This document shows, one piece after another, positions 1 to 10,750 of a stretch of 64,000 nucleotides of DNA. The stretch lies in NCBI GenBank assembly GCA_973895155.1, contig OZ316892.1, positions 26,784,001 to 26,848,000 on the forward strand, written 5' to 3'. The stretch comes from Marsupella aquatica. Lineage: Eukaryota > Marchantiophyta. Made by a program: the position numbers and the translations under genes. Position 1 is the first letter of the stretch. The number at the start of each line of letters is the position of its first letter. The notes beneath the pieces are model-generated. The model searched no databases, was not told where the DNA came from, and saw only the letters and a list, made by a program, of their open reading frames with translations.

Positions 1-1674
1 CTTTCACACCCACCCAGTAGACGCAATGACAATCGATACATTTTGGCATCGCAAAGCAGATGTGAACATTCATATAGTGGCACTCTTGGCGCAACATCTG
101 TGCTTCTGGCGGCGGCAGAGCCTGCTGACACAGGAAGTCCGTTGACGACAGCTTCATCTCCTGGCACAGGAAAAGCGTTGACGACAGAAGCTTGATCTTC
201 TAGCACATTCGGCGAGCCATCCTCAAAATCTGGCGAGGAAACAGATGAAAAGAAATATGGGGAAGACGAGAAGTGGGTTGGCGCATTTAAGACTGACGAG
301 GAAACTGATGAACACAAAATATTAGGGGAGACGAAAAGTGGAATGGGCTGAGAATGGCCTTCAGAGAGCATCTTCAAATTGACCTTGTCCATAATTCGTA
401 CGTAATCATGTCATTATTATTGAGACTCTAAACAATGCGAAGAACTCTCCTGCTCGGGCTAATAAAAAACTTACATATAATTGCTACTCATGCTAGTTCC
501 AAGCCTAAGATCTTATTACTCGTATATCAAATGAGTTAGATGGATGCTGCATCGAAGAAATATCCAATTTCATTTCACATCAAAACATGCAAGTTTTTAT
601 TAGAGTGGCGTAGTGACGAGCGCAAATCGATCTCCATACAGATATGAAATTCTGAAGTCTTTGTCATCACAGAATTGGGATAGGTAGAACAATCCAACCC
701 GCAATTTCTAATGACAACGAGACCATTTATTTTAGCTTAGCTTTCTACACTGATGCGCAGAAAAAGGAAATTAAGCGGGAAGGTTTTAATGCTGCCGATC
801 AGCTTTAATCTATTGTTTCCCTTCTCTGGCTTCATGATCAGCCCTGCACTTTTCTCATTCACGAGAAAAAGGCATGTGACTCCCTTATACCTGTCCTAAA
901 CCTTCAAAACAGGTCGTGAAAAGCTGCACTCTACCATGGAGCTGATAATCAAAGCCAGTGATATGCTGCGTTGTTCCAAAGTAGCCAATGACAAGAATTC
1001 AGGGCCAAACACAGCCCGGACTAGTCATCCGCTGTTGAGATTGTGGCAAATGAAAAAGTAAAAGTGGATGTGCGAGATGTCACTCCGCACTACGAAAACA
1101 AAGTAATTAAACGGCTACCCTAATAGTGTCGATGGATAGACCTTCGACAGGGTGTTTAGATAATGCTCCTTGAGCATACGTTAAACCAACTGGATGTCAA
1201 GAGTGCAAATAACGGTAGAGGAAAGCCTTCATGTCCACGAATCTGGATCAAGAAAGAATTTCATCTGTCTGTCACCGTCATTGCCACTATAATCTGCCCA
1301 GCTTGTTTCAAAAGGGTCCACTTGCGTATCATGCAGGTTGGGATATCAGCATGACGTGCAAGATTGCAACGACAGTTTCTAACAGCCTGTTGCATCAGAA
1401 AACGCCCTTGATTGCAGTCAAATGTGGCACCAAACTCTTCAGATCCTCCTCCTTGCGCGTGTGAAAGCAATATTTCAAGTCAAAATACCTCCACAAAACC
1501 AGAAAAGAGTTGTAGTAACAAATGTGCCTACAACACCGTCTAAAATTCCCAAACTACCATGGCTCTGCTCTGTTCGCCGTCCCCCTAGTTCACCTTGGAG
1601 GGAAGAATTACTGCAGAATGATCCCTGCGATTTCGGGGCCAGTAGCTTGCGAGAGCCAAAACGCCTCAACTCAA
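1..1674. other. Non-coding stretch, no gene recognised
   Basis: Only short open frames occur on either strand and none carries a recognisable domain. Around 225-350 one frame reads as a short acidic, Lys/Glu-rich stretch with two related halves, but it is preceded closely by a stop and lacks a start. It could be the end of an exon from a gene to the left, which cannot be decided here. Confidence 0.4.
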
Positions 1675-2100
1675 CTAGGACTCTAATTCTCCTACGTTAG
1701 AGGCCGGGGCTATTTTGACTGACGATGTTGACGATGCTGGGCCGTCGTCATGGTGCCGTTTAGAGTCCACCACTTTTCCTGCCCACCGGTTCTGGAAATA
1801 TCCTATCGTTGTCAATACGAGGAAGAGGAACGCAATCGCTGCTGCAACTGAACCGATGACAATAGAGACCACCGGGAGCTTCCGGTTGCCGCCAGTTGCA
1901 TGTGTTGTGTTCGTGGTTGTGTTTGCATGTTGAAGAAGAAATCTGCCGATCCGGCCAGCGAACATTCTGTCGGCCTGAACGTCGACCTGACAAGCTCTTC
2001 GTGGATGTCCTGCCGAAACGAAGGGAGCAGTCCGACCAGCGAACAAGATCCAAGCTAACAATAACAGACTTGCCACAAAAGGCCTCCTGTTCTGGTCCAT
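1675..2100 (-). CDS. Small secreted / single-pass type I membrane protein, unknown function
   Basis: Intronless frame of 141 residues starting at the ATG at 2100-2098. The frame extends upstream of this ATG, but only to non-ATG codons, and the chosen start places a signal peptide at the very N-terminus. Residues 1-6 are polar and basic, residues 9-21 form a hydrophobic core, and a plausible cleavage site follows the small residues VSA (28-30). A short ectodomain follows with one cysteine (37) and two adjacent N-glycosylation sequons (Asn60, Asn64). Residues about 75-101 form a strong transmembrane helix. A short cytosolic tail follows, basic then Ser-rich, ending in GELES. The layout (signal peptide, short ectodomain, one helix, short tail) is coherent, which argues against a chance frame. 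I do not recognise a family. Upstream exons are possible but not seen. Its nearest neighbours are repeats. Confidence 0.55.
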   Translation of the reverse strand: MDQNRRPFVASLLLLAWILFAGRTAPFVSAGHPRRACQVDVQADRMFAGRIGRFLLQHANTTTNTTHATGGNRKLPVVSIVIGSVAAAIAFLFLVLTTIGYFQNRWAGKVVDSKRHHDDGPASSTSSVKIAPASNVGELES

Positions 2101-2489
2101 CTCCTTCAGATAATCAATTTGTTGAAAGTCCTGCACAGTCAATGTCTGAAGGACACAACTCAGTCAAACTCTGAATATCACACGTACTCTCACGAATAGT
2201 GGACGCTAATCTTGCGGCACATGTTTCGGAATAATCCGAAGCACATCATCACACAGTACTGCACGTTTTCCCTATCCAGTTCAACAATTTCGACCAACTG
2301 AAAATGATGATGCACTTGTAGCACCAAAGAAACTGAACTCCCTTCTGTTTCTCGCTCCCTCACAAATGTTTAAGTGTCTTTCAGCTCCATGAAAACGCAC
2401 ACGGAGACACTCAGTCAGCCCAAAATGCAACCTCTCCCCTTCCATTTCTTTGCTTTCTCTTTGTCCACATAAGAGTGAGTTGCTCGGCG

Positions 2490-3770
2490 GTGGAAGAGTG
2501 AGTGGAGTGGCAATGCGCTGCAGACTTACCTACGACCCGAGTTGAATTAACACATTAGCGTAGACTCTCGGCGAAACATGATGACAACGAATTCACCGTT
2601 CAGAAAGATCCCTCAGAGCTCGTCAGAAGCTCTGTTGCCAGACGGCCTCCGATCTCGAGCATTTACGATCAGTTACAAAATGATAGGGAATTGCCGAGGC
2701 GTAATCGAGCAGATCACTTCACAACTGGCTCTCCCTTTGGTTTCCTTTCCTTTCCCTTCGTCCAGAAGAGTGAGTGGAGTGGCAATGCGCTGCAGACTTA
2801 CCTACGACCCGAGTTGCATTAACACATTAGCGAAGACTTTCCGACAAACATGATGACAAAGAATTCACAGTTGAGAAAGATCCCTCAGGAAGCGTTCAGA
2901 AACTCCGGGTAAAATACGGTCTCTCATCTCGAGAATTTACGATCAATTACAGAATGACAGGAATTGCCTAGCGGAATCGCGCATATCTCTTCACAACTCG
3001 CTCTCCCTTTGGTTTTTCTTTCCCTTTCCCTCCGTCCACAGAAGAGTGAGTGCAGTGGCAATGCGCTGCAGACTTACCTACGACCCGAGTTGCATTAACA
3101 CATTCGCGAAGACTCTTCGAGAAACATCATGACAACGTACGAATTCACTATTGGGAAAGATCCCTCAGAAAGCGTTCAGACATTCTCGTACCAGACGGTC
3201 TCCGATCTCGACCATTTACGATCAATTGACAACTCGCTCTCCCCTCCCATTTCTTTCCGTTCCGTCCGTCCACAGCAGAGTGAATGAAGTGGCAATGCAG
3301 ACTTACCTAAGACCCGAGTAGCATTAACACATTCGTGAAGATGCTCCGAAAACCATGATGACAACGAATTCACCGTTCAGAGAGATCGCTGAGAAGCTCG
3401 TCAAAAGCTCTGTTTCCAGACGGTCTCCGATCTCGAGCATTTACGATCAAATTACAGAAAGATAGCAATCGCCGAGTCGTAATCGGGCATATTTATTGAC
3501 ACCTCTTTCCGTCAGTCCACAGCTCAGTGAGTGCAGTGGTGGTGGCAATGCGCCTTCGACTTTACCTACGACCCGAGTTGCGTTAACACATTCGCGAACA
3601 CTCTCCGATCTCCGAGAAACATGATGACAATCGAATTCACTGTTGAGAAAAGATCCCTCAAAAAAGCGATCAGAAAGACAGAAACTCTAGTACCAGGCGT
3701 CTCTCATCTCCAGCACTTACGATCATTGCAAAACGATTGGAATCGCCGAGTCGTTTAACTGTTTAAGAGT
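2490..3770. repeat. Tandem array, about five copies of a 235-276 bp unit
   Basis: The phrase gcagacttacctacgacccg, preceded by a gtgagtg(g/c)agtggcaatg-like start, recurs with unit starts near 2494, 2767, 3043, 3277 and 3524. Each unit continues with a block ending in gatgacaacgaattcac, a block beginning agatccctcag, and a block containing gatctcgagcatttacgatca. Copies differ by small indels and are clearly diverged. No conserved reading frame spans the units. Confidence 0.8.
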
Positions 3771-3929
3771 ATCTCGAGTCCCGCATTTCGGCCCTGTCAG
3801 CTGACATAAGCCAACAATTGGCCGCCCCCACAGTGACCTCGCTCTACGTGCACATTTCATAATTGTGCACATTTCATAATTGCAAACCCTGGGTAATTGC
3901 AGTGTTTCCCATTCTTTCGTTTTTCCCAT

Positions 3930-4135
3930 CACTTCTTGTATAGGATAATGTAAGTCTGGTTTGGGGTTATTCTATCACTTCTTGTATAGGATACTTGTAT
4001 AGGATAATGTAGGTCTGGTTTGGGGTTATTCTATCACTTCTTGTATAGGATAATGCAGGTTTGGTTTGGGGTTACTAGGGGTTATTCTATCACTTCTTGT
4101 ATAGGATAATGCAGGTTTGGTTTGGGGTTACTAGG
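3930..4135. repeat. Tandem array of a 46-47 bp unit, about four copies
   Basis: The unit contains cacttcttgtataggataat followed by a (g/a)ggt(c/t)tggtttggggtta segment. The first copies carry gtaggtctgg and the last two carry gcaggtttgg, so the array has two sub-variants. The core cttcttgtatagga also occurs alone near 33690. Confidence 0.85.
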
Positions 4136-4310
4136 CTGTAACATTGCGACCAGAAAATGAAGAAAATCTGATGGACAGCAGTTGTGAAGGTTCTTTGAGC
4201 TTTCTGGGAGCAGGGTTCAGGCTAGAACCCTTGCCTTGCCCAGACATGCATTGTAGTAGGTAGTTTCTTTCTGGGAAAAGGTTACTTTTGGACAACGAGT
4301 AAAAGTTACC

Positions 4311-4385
4311 ATTCTTGGTCAGTTGTTACCTCAGATGCCAATGTGGTGATAGTTGCTGCATCTGAGGTAACGACTGACCAAGAAT
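4311..4385. repeat. 28-bp inverted repeat with 19-nt loop
   Basis: The left arm (4311-4338, attcttggtcagttgttacc then tcagatgc) and the right arm (4358-4385) are reverse complements with a single mismatch. A transcript would form a stable hairpin. It may be a small MITE remnant or a precursor-like foldback. No target-site duplication was identified. Confidence 0.75.
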
Positions 4386-4389
4386 GACA

Positions 4390-6830
4390 AAAAAAAGATA
4401 TATGCTATGAGATTGAGGTCTATTGAGGTGAGGCAGTAACTCATGCCTTATGAGTAGGGTCAATGCTACCTCTCCCCATTTTTTAAATTCCTTAAGTACT
4501 CAGTCCCAGAAGTAGAGTTAAAGGGATGGACCATAACTCTGTCACTTTTGGGAACAGGATAGCTTTGAGACTCTCTACTAAGGGTCCAGCATATCAAATT
4601 TGATGGACCTTAAGTACTTAAAGTTAGCCATAGAGATTAGTCATATGTTGTGCCCATAACCATTAAAAAAACCTATGGTCATTTGTTTATGACCAAAACT
4701 TAACATCCATAAATATGAACTTTTGAGAGTCCCTAGTAAAGTATTGTTTACAATGCATGGACCATAACCCTCTCCCTCCCAAAAAAAAGACTGCTTTAAA
4801 GCTGGAGTTCCAAGGGGCTATTATGCAAATAATGTTGAGGGAACTGGATTAATATACTGAATGGCTTTAGAGATTCTTTCTTGCTATTAGATTTGATAAA
4901 ACTAGAGCACACTTTGCCCCATCCAAATCTTGACTGGAGCGGTTTCTCCATGTAGAATTTAGGAAGGAAGTCAGGAGTGTCTATAGGGAAAAGAAACAGT
5001 CCTTCCACCTACACTTACTGATAAGTGCAAGACATCATTAGGTAGACAATGTGATCCTTTGTAATGTGTCTTCCATTACTAGCCAGTTTCCCTCACCGAG
5101 CCACAGGTCCAACTAAGCAGAATCTAACGGGCACTCTTCAATCTAGGGGATCTGACGATCAGAAATTAAACTAGGAAATTAAAAAAAAGTTATCCTAGCA
5201 TTTTCTCCTGACATATTCGCTACACTGGCGAGATAGAAAACCTTCAATTAAAAATTAAAAATTACGCTGGCGCCAGGGTCAGCACCTTCACTTAGCGGAC
5301 TTGTGCGGCGTCATATGGTCCTCTTCCATGAGAGCACTTGACGCGAGAATTAGGTGGACTGTAACAATTTATTGATGGCAGTCGATGAGGCCCATAATGA
5401 ACTCCTTTCACTGGTGAAGTACGGTAAAGGACTCCAGTCCAGTCTTGAATTCCTCTTGCAAGTAATTATGATAACTCTGCAAAATTGCAAGTCAGTGTCA
5501 GCAGTCTGAAATCTGTTGTTCGAGGAGAAAATAAATATGCCACTGGCCATGCGCTGTTCCATGTGCGAAACGGAACAAAGACTCCAAAAATAAAAACCAT
5601 TGAAAATGTCAGTCTCTCGTATTTATTGTCTCTCGTGATTTTTCTCTCATACTTTTGTGCTTGTATGGGAAAAATGCACTGGACAAGAGTTGTGAAACTT
5701 TTGTTCTACTTTATCAGCAATAATTTAGAGAACTAACGCCCTACATTATGGACCCTACTGTAGTAGTCCAATTCACTCAAGCCTTCGGCTCTAGAGGTTT
5801 TCTTTGTGACTTTGGGTGTTGCTATGGATTCTATGCAGAAGATTGGACACTCAAGGGTAATTTGGAAGGGGGGCTTTGTGAAACTTCTCCTCTACTTTTA
5901 CAAAAAATAAGTAAAATAGAAAATTATAGGTCTACAATAATAGCCTCTCAAACCTCCAACTATAAAGCCCTTGTTTTCAGGGTGTTGTGGCCCAAAATAC
6001 CTTGCTGCTAGGGAGTAACTTTATGCTTAATGCACTTTGTGATTTTATCTTTGTATTTTCCAGGGCGTTCTTGAAAAAAGCAATGCACACACAAGATTTA
6101 GATCAACTAATATAGACATTCTCTTTTACTTGTACTAAAATTACTGAAAACAAATTCTCTTGAGCCTTTTAGTGTGTAAACTTCTGTTACCAAAATATTA
6201 CGAGCAATAATAGCCCCTCAAAGTTTGAGTGTAAGCTCTGGCTTTGGGGGCAGTGTCACACAATATCCTATAATATAAACAGGACTTACTACACACTTGA
6301 TTCCTTTCAAGATTCTTGTCTTTGTATTTTTCTGTACTTTATCAAGAGAATGCCCATAAGAGGCTTTGCATGGGCATTTTTAGATTTGTCCTCTATGGTA
6401 GAGAAAGTGAATGGGACCACAAGAACAAGTACACAACAAGTACTACAGGATGAGGAGGCTCGACTTGACAAAACGACCCCATCTAGTAGGGCATCTCAAG
6501 ATATTTATACCATCCTGGTTTCCCACTCCCAAACAAACCAACCCCACCAACCGTCCTAAGACAATTATACACTCCTGGTTCCCCTTCTCCCAAGCAAACT
6601 AACTCTAACAACCAATGACATCCATTTTGACAGGGCACTTCTATGAGCAAATATTGGTGATGTTATAGATTGCTCAAGCTGAAGAAATCTAAAGTAGATC
6701 TCTATGTGTAAGTATTATCAGTGCACCACAACAAAGGCTTGCCCCGTAAGAGGTAATACACCTCCCACTTGCGAACTTGGTTACGACACTATAGGTGGAC
6801 CATGAGTTCATCACACTTGCACTAGATGTG
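4390..6830. other. AT-rich repeat-derived intergenic region
   Basis: No gene recognised. The segment 4677-4735 (tttgtttatgaccaaaactt, then gaacttttgagagtccc) belongs to a dispersed family also seen near 26474-26535, 26735-26790 and inverted near 33899-33965. Between 5590 and 6350 two loosely similar blocks share phrases such as caataatagcc(t/c)ctcaaa. The short frames here show no domain. Confidence 0.5.
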
Positions 6831-7473
6831 TACCACTAGCTGGTCACTTGCACTAGCGGTGGGGGTGAGCCGGGTTGCGGGGGGCTGGGTGCTGACGCGC
6901 TGCGGAGCCAGGGTACGGCGTGCGCAGGGGCCCTTTTATGGGGGGCCTCATTATGAGGGACCCCCTGCCCCTCGGAGAGGGGCTCCTTCCGCCGGGGTGA
7001 CCCTCGGATCCCCCCCCCCTTTTCCCTCCTCTTCGGGATTTTTGTGTGGGTTGTTGGCCCCGGGCTTTTCATCCTTGGTTCTCCTCTTTCGGTGCTCCTC
7101 GTTCTGCTGGCTTTGGCCCTTTGGGGGCTGTTTTTCCGGGCCCCTCGGCTCTGTTTGGCGGGGAGGTTTTGGTGCTCGGGAGCCTTCTTGGCTGCTGGTT
7201 GGATTTCTGCTCCAGCCTGGTGACCGGCCCTGGCCTGGCCTGGGGTCCGGCGCTTTTTCTCCTGGCTCTGAGCCGGGGTTGGTTCGTGACCTGGGGGAGC
7301 ACGTTGTGGCGTGGCTTCTTGGTGTTCTGTTCGGAGGGGGTGCCTCCGCGACAGCTTCCTTTGCGCGAGGCTGCGGCGGTCCTTTTAGACGTGCGGTTGT
7401 TGTCACTACCGGGTCGAGGTTCTTTGCTTCGGTCATCCATCCTTTGCTTTTGTTTTTGTTGTCGCTTTCGTAA

Positions 7474-9324
7474 TATTTTCTGTTTGTTTTTGTTGGACTT
7501 GCCTACTTTATATGTTTCTTCTTCATCCCTGTTTTATATTTTCATTTTCACAAGGAGCCTCTTCCCTTTCTGAGTTCCCCTTACCCCACTCCGGGCCCAC
7601 CGGCTTCTCCCTACTCCACTCCTCTTTCCGCTCGTCGCCCTCGTCCCTCCTCACCTCCCACTTCCCCTTCTGATCCCCGTGTCCAGTGCGATGCTTGTCA
7701 TAGTTGGTACCGGCCGTCAGGTTTGACGCGCCACCGTCGTTCCTGTCCTGCCCTTCGTGCTTCCTCCTCCACCTTGCCTCCACCCCCCGTCCTCCCCCCA
7801 CCTCCATCTGGGCCCCCTCCCTCCTCTTGGGATTGGTTGGCTCACCTTGATGTCCTTGCCGCCCTCTATCCCGGTTTTTGGCATCCCCGTTTGTTTACTA
7901 GGATTCCCGTGCCCGTGCGGCCTCTCCTTCAGAGAGCCTTTCGTCTTCCCTTCGACCGCTTGGCTCGCGACCCCTCAGATGTTGGGGCTTGGTCCTTGCT
8001 CCTCCTGCTCCCTCATTGGGTGCTGGTCCTTCCTCCGCGGGGGGGGCCGTCCGGGCATAGGGAGACCTTGGTCCGGTTGCAGCGGTTCCTTTCTGGGGAT
8101 TGGGCTTTGCTTCATGAGGAGTATTACCATAGGTTGTTAGCGTTGGCCTCTCGGACCTCTGAGCCAGTCGAGGAGCCATCTGTCCCTCCAGGGCAGCGCC
8201 GGCTTCGCCAGTGCCTTCTATTGGGGCAGGCGGGGGAGTTTTCTCGGGCCGCTCGCTCCTTGGTCCCCCTCTCCCCCTCTCCTCCATCAGCCGAGACAGT
8301 TCTTGCCTTACGGTCTCTTCATCCCCCGGCTGCATCCGAGGTTCCTTGTTTTCTCGGGAGCTTTACCCCTGAGACCGAGTTCTCCCTATCCCGTGAGGTA
8401 TTCTCCTCTGTCTTCCTTCATCTACCCCGCCTATCCGCGGGCGGGATTTCTGGGATGAGGTTCGAGCACCTACGCGATTGCTTTTGTCCCGACGACTCGG
8501 CATCTGGTTTTTCTGAGTTGTTCCAGGTTTGTGCCCATGTCGCGGGGGGCCGTATTCCTCCCGTGGTCGCTCGGCTTTTGGGGGCTTGTCGGCTTCTGGC
8601 TATGGCCAAAGAGACTGGGGGTGTCAGGCCCTTGGCCATTGGGGAGGTCTTGTTTCGCTTGGTGAGCCGTTGTGTTTCTCTGCAAACTCGGGCTCCCTTT
8701 TCGTCACACTTTTTTCCTCACCAGTTTGGTGTGGCCACCCCTGGCGGTTGCGAGAGTGTGGTGCATGGCCTTCGTGCCATCTTGGATATCCACCCCGACT
8801 GGGCGGTTATTCAGGTGGATGTGGCTAATGCATTCAACTCTGTATCCCGTCGGGTCATGTTCGAGGAGTTGCGGGCCGCTGGAGGGGAGATCGCATCCCT
8901 CATCCCCTTTGCCCGGGCCTTCTATGGGGCCCCGACCCCCCTGGTTTACCCTGACCATCTTGTTCCTGGGTCCTATGTGACCATCTCATCTGAGTCCGGG
9001 ACTAGGCAGGGTGACCCCCTTGGTGGGGCGTTGTTTGCTATGGCGCACCTTCGTGCTATTCGTGCCTCTTCGGATGCCTTCCCGGGTTGCATGTTTCCTT
9101 CTGTTGCGGATGACACTCACATTGTTGCCCCGGTCTCGCTTGTTGGGGACGCCTATTCCCACTTTGTGGACCAGCTTACCCTTATTGGTCTTTCAGTCCA
9201 GCCTTGGAAGTGTGGGGTTTGGTCTCGTTTCCCCCTCCCCCACTCTTTCACCCCACCTCTTGGTATACCCATTCGGCTCGAGGGCATTAGAGTCCTTGGG
9301 GTGCCTTTCGGGGGAGGTCTTTGA
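7474..9324 (+). CDS. Retrotransposon ORF, 5' part: zinc finger and reverse transcriptase
   Basis: Open from the stop at 7471-7473 to TGA at 9322-9324. No ATG exists between that stop and the zinc finger, so the start is unknown (non-AUG or upstream-coupled). A Pro/Ser-rich stretch leads to a C-x2-C-x11-H-x3-C finger at 7687-7746. An N-terminal RT region follows, with the GEFSRAARSL-type helix and the ISGMRFEHLRD stretch. A finger motif (KETGGVRPLAIGEVLFRL) precedes motif A (QVDVANAFNS, about 8812-8841, first catalytic Asp), motif B (TRQGDPLGG, about 9001-9030) and motif C (SVADDTH, about 9098-9118, catalytic Asp pair with Ala at the second position). Motif D-like (PWKCGVW) and motif E-like (VLGVPFG) stretches come last. 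All catalytic residues are intact. The frame ends just after a G5 run at 9310-9314, where the reading continues in the +1 frame, so this part and the next are one broken protein. Confidence 0.8.
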   Translation, partial: YFLFVFVGLAYFICFFFIPVLYFHFHKEPLPFLSSPYPTPGPPASPYSTPLSARRPRPSSPPTSPSDPRVQCDACHSWYRPSGLTRHRRSCPALRASSSTLPPPPVLPPPPSGPPPSSWDWLAHLDVLAALYPGFWHPRLFTRIPVPVRPLLQRAFRLPFDRLARDPSDVGAWSLLLLLPHWVLVLPPRGGPSGHRETLVRLQRFLSGDWALLHEEYYHRLLALASRTSEPVEEPSVPPGQRRLRQCLLLGQAGEFSRAARSLVPLSPSPPSAETVLALRSLHPPAASEVPCFLGSFTPETEFSLSREVFSSVFLHLPRLSAGGISGMRFEHLRDCFCPDDSASGFSELFQVCAHVAGGRIPPVVARLLGACRLLAMAKETGGVRPLAIGEVLFRLVSRCVSLQTRAPFSSHFFPHQFGVATPGGCESVVHGLRAILDIHPDWAVIQVDVANAFNSVSRRVMFEELRAAGGEIASLIPFARAFYGAPTPLVYPDHLVPGSYVTISSESGTRQGDPLGGALFAMAHLRAIRASSDAFPGCMFPSVADDTHIVAPVSLVGDAYSHFVDQLTLIGLSVQPWKCGVWSRFPLPHSFTPPLGIPIRLEGIRVLGVPFGGGL

Positions 9325-10750
9325 GCAGGATTTTCTTCTTGCGGCCCTATCCCAGGACGTTTTGCATATTGACCAGTTGGCGTCCTTGGGGGATGCCCAG
9401 ATCTCCTTTTTGATCTTGGTCCTTTGTTTTGTTCGGCGTCCTTCCTATCTTCTCCGGACAGTCCCTCCTACCGCGATGTTCCTGTCCTTACTCTCTTCAT
9501 TTGACACCACTGTGATGAGAGTCTTTGGTCACCTCATTGGTCCGGGAGCCCTTGATGGAGAGGATGGTTCGTTTGCGGCTAGGCAGGCTGCGTTACCCCC
9601 ATCGGGAGGGGGTATGGGGGTGGCCTCGGCAGTGGACATTGCCCCTTGCGCATTTCTTGGTAGTTGGGCGCAGGTGGCCCCTGCCCTGGCCTCACGTTTC
9701 ATTGTGGACCTTCGGCCTATCCTCTCTGACTCGGTCATGGGAGTGGAGAACGGAGCTCTCCCTTTTCAGGTCCAGCTTCGTCATGCACGGTCATTATTGC
9801 CGGAGGACGTGCAGAGCGTGGTCCCTGCTTTCGAGGGAGTTGTTTTGGACAGCCCGGATCGAGTCCAACAGGTGATTTCTGATCGCATGCACCAACACAC
9901 CCTTTCCAGCATGCTTTCTGAGGCACCCTCGGATTTGGTACGGGCTCGTCTTTTATCCGGTTCGGGCGCTGGTTCGGGGGCCTGGCTATCGGCGAGTCCT
10001 CTTTGGGCCCCCTTTCGTATGAGTTCTTTTATTTTTACCACATCCACGCGCCTTCGGTTGGGTCTTCCTCACCCTTGCCTCTTGGGTCAGCCCACTTGCG
10101 TCTGTGGTGCGCCCCTTGATGGGCAAGGCATTCACATTCTCAGGTGTGGTCATGGTAGTGAGAGGACTGCGACACACGACGACATTCGGGACGTGGTGGC
10201 GGCCATTGCCCGTGATTCTGGTTACCATGTCATGATGGAGCAGAGACATGTGTTACCTCCACGGGATGGGGTTTCTGATCGCCGTCGTGCAGATTTGGTA
10301 TTCTCTCGCGCTGGTGTTCGTGCCCTTGGGGATGTCGTTGTTGCTGATCCGACTAGTGGGGCCAACGTGGCTTCGGCGGCTCATATACCTGGCCATGCCG
10401 CCGCGAGGGCAGCTCGGCTGAAGGAGGAGGCCTATGCTGTGCGGTACCCAGGGGACCTCTTCTACCCGTTTGCCGTGGAGGTCTTTGGGGCGCTACACCC
10501 ATCCTTTGACCGTTTTCTTCGCTCTTGCGCAATTCAGTACGTCGAGCGGAGGCCCTATCCCCCTGTGTCGGTCATCACTGCATTCTTTAGACAGAGGGTG
10601 TCTGTTGCGCTTCAGCGGGCTCAGGTGTTCACTATTCTTCGTAGGGGGGAGACTGTTGGTCTTAGGGCCGCTAGTAGGATTCCTTTGCTTGACCCCCCCA
10701 TGCAGTTCACACCGGAGCTTTACCAGGCTCTCCAGTTTGCTGATAGGTAG
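9315..10750 (+). CDS. Retrotransposon ORF, 3' part: thumb, CCHC-like knuckle and restriction-like endonuclease
   Basis: Continuation of the reverse transcriptase in the +1 frame after the G5 run. The meaningful start is about 9315; the open frame itself begins earlier but is nonsense there. Residues resembling the thumb region (FEQDFLLAALSQDVLHIDQL) come first. A long linker leads to the stretch MSSFIFTTSTRLRLGLPHP and then a knuckle C-x-C-x9-H-x3-C at 10097-10147, closely followed by His-Asp. A PD-(D/E)XK-type nuclease is suggested by RRADLVF (about 10282-10302), GDVVVADPT (about 10330-10356) and a K-E-x-x-Y stretch about 30 residues on. The frame ends at TAG 10748-10750. This order is the signature of RLE-type LINEs; in many families the first nuclease motif is Pro-Asp, here Ala-Asp. 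Confidence 0.75.

Noticed and set aside
4796-5008. 70-codon minus-strand frame and many similar 60-90 codon frames across intergenic DNA
   Set aside because: Length is within chance expectation for this composition; no ATG context, domain or conservation signal could be argued.
6826-7473. 215-codon + strand frame and overlapping minus-strand frames in the GC-rich block
   Set aside because: Low-complexity Gly/Pro/Arg composition caused by high GC with frames open on both strands at once; no domain. Treated as the retroelement leader.
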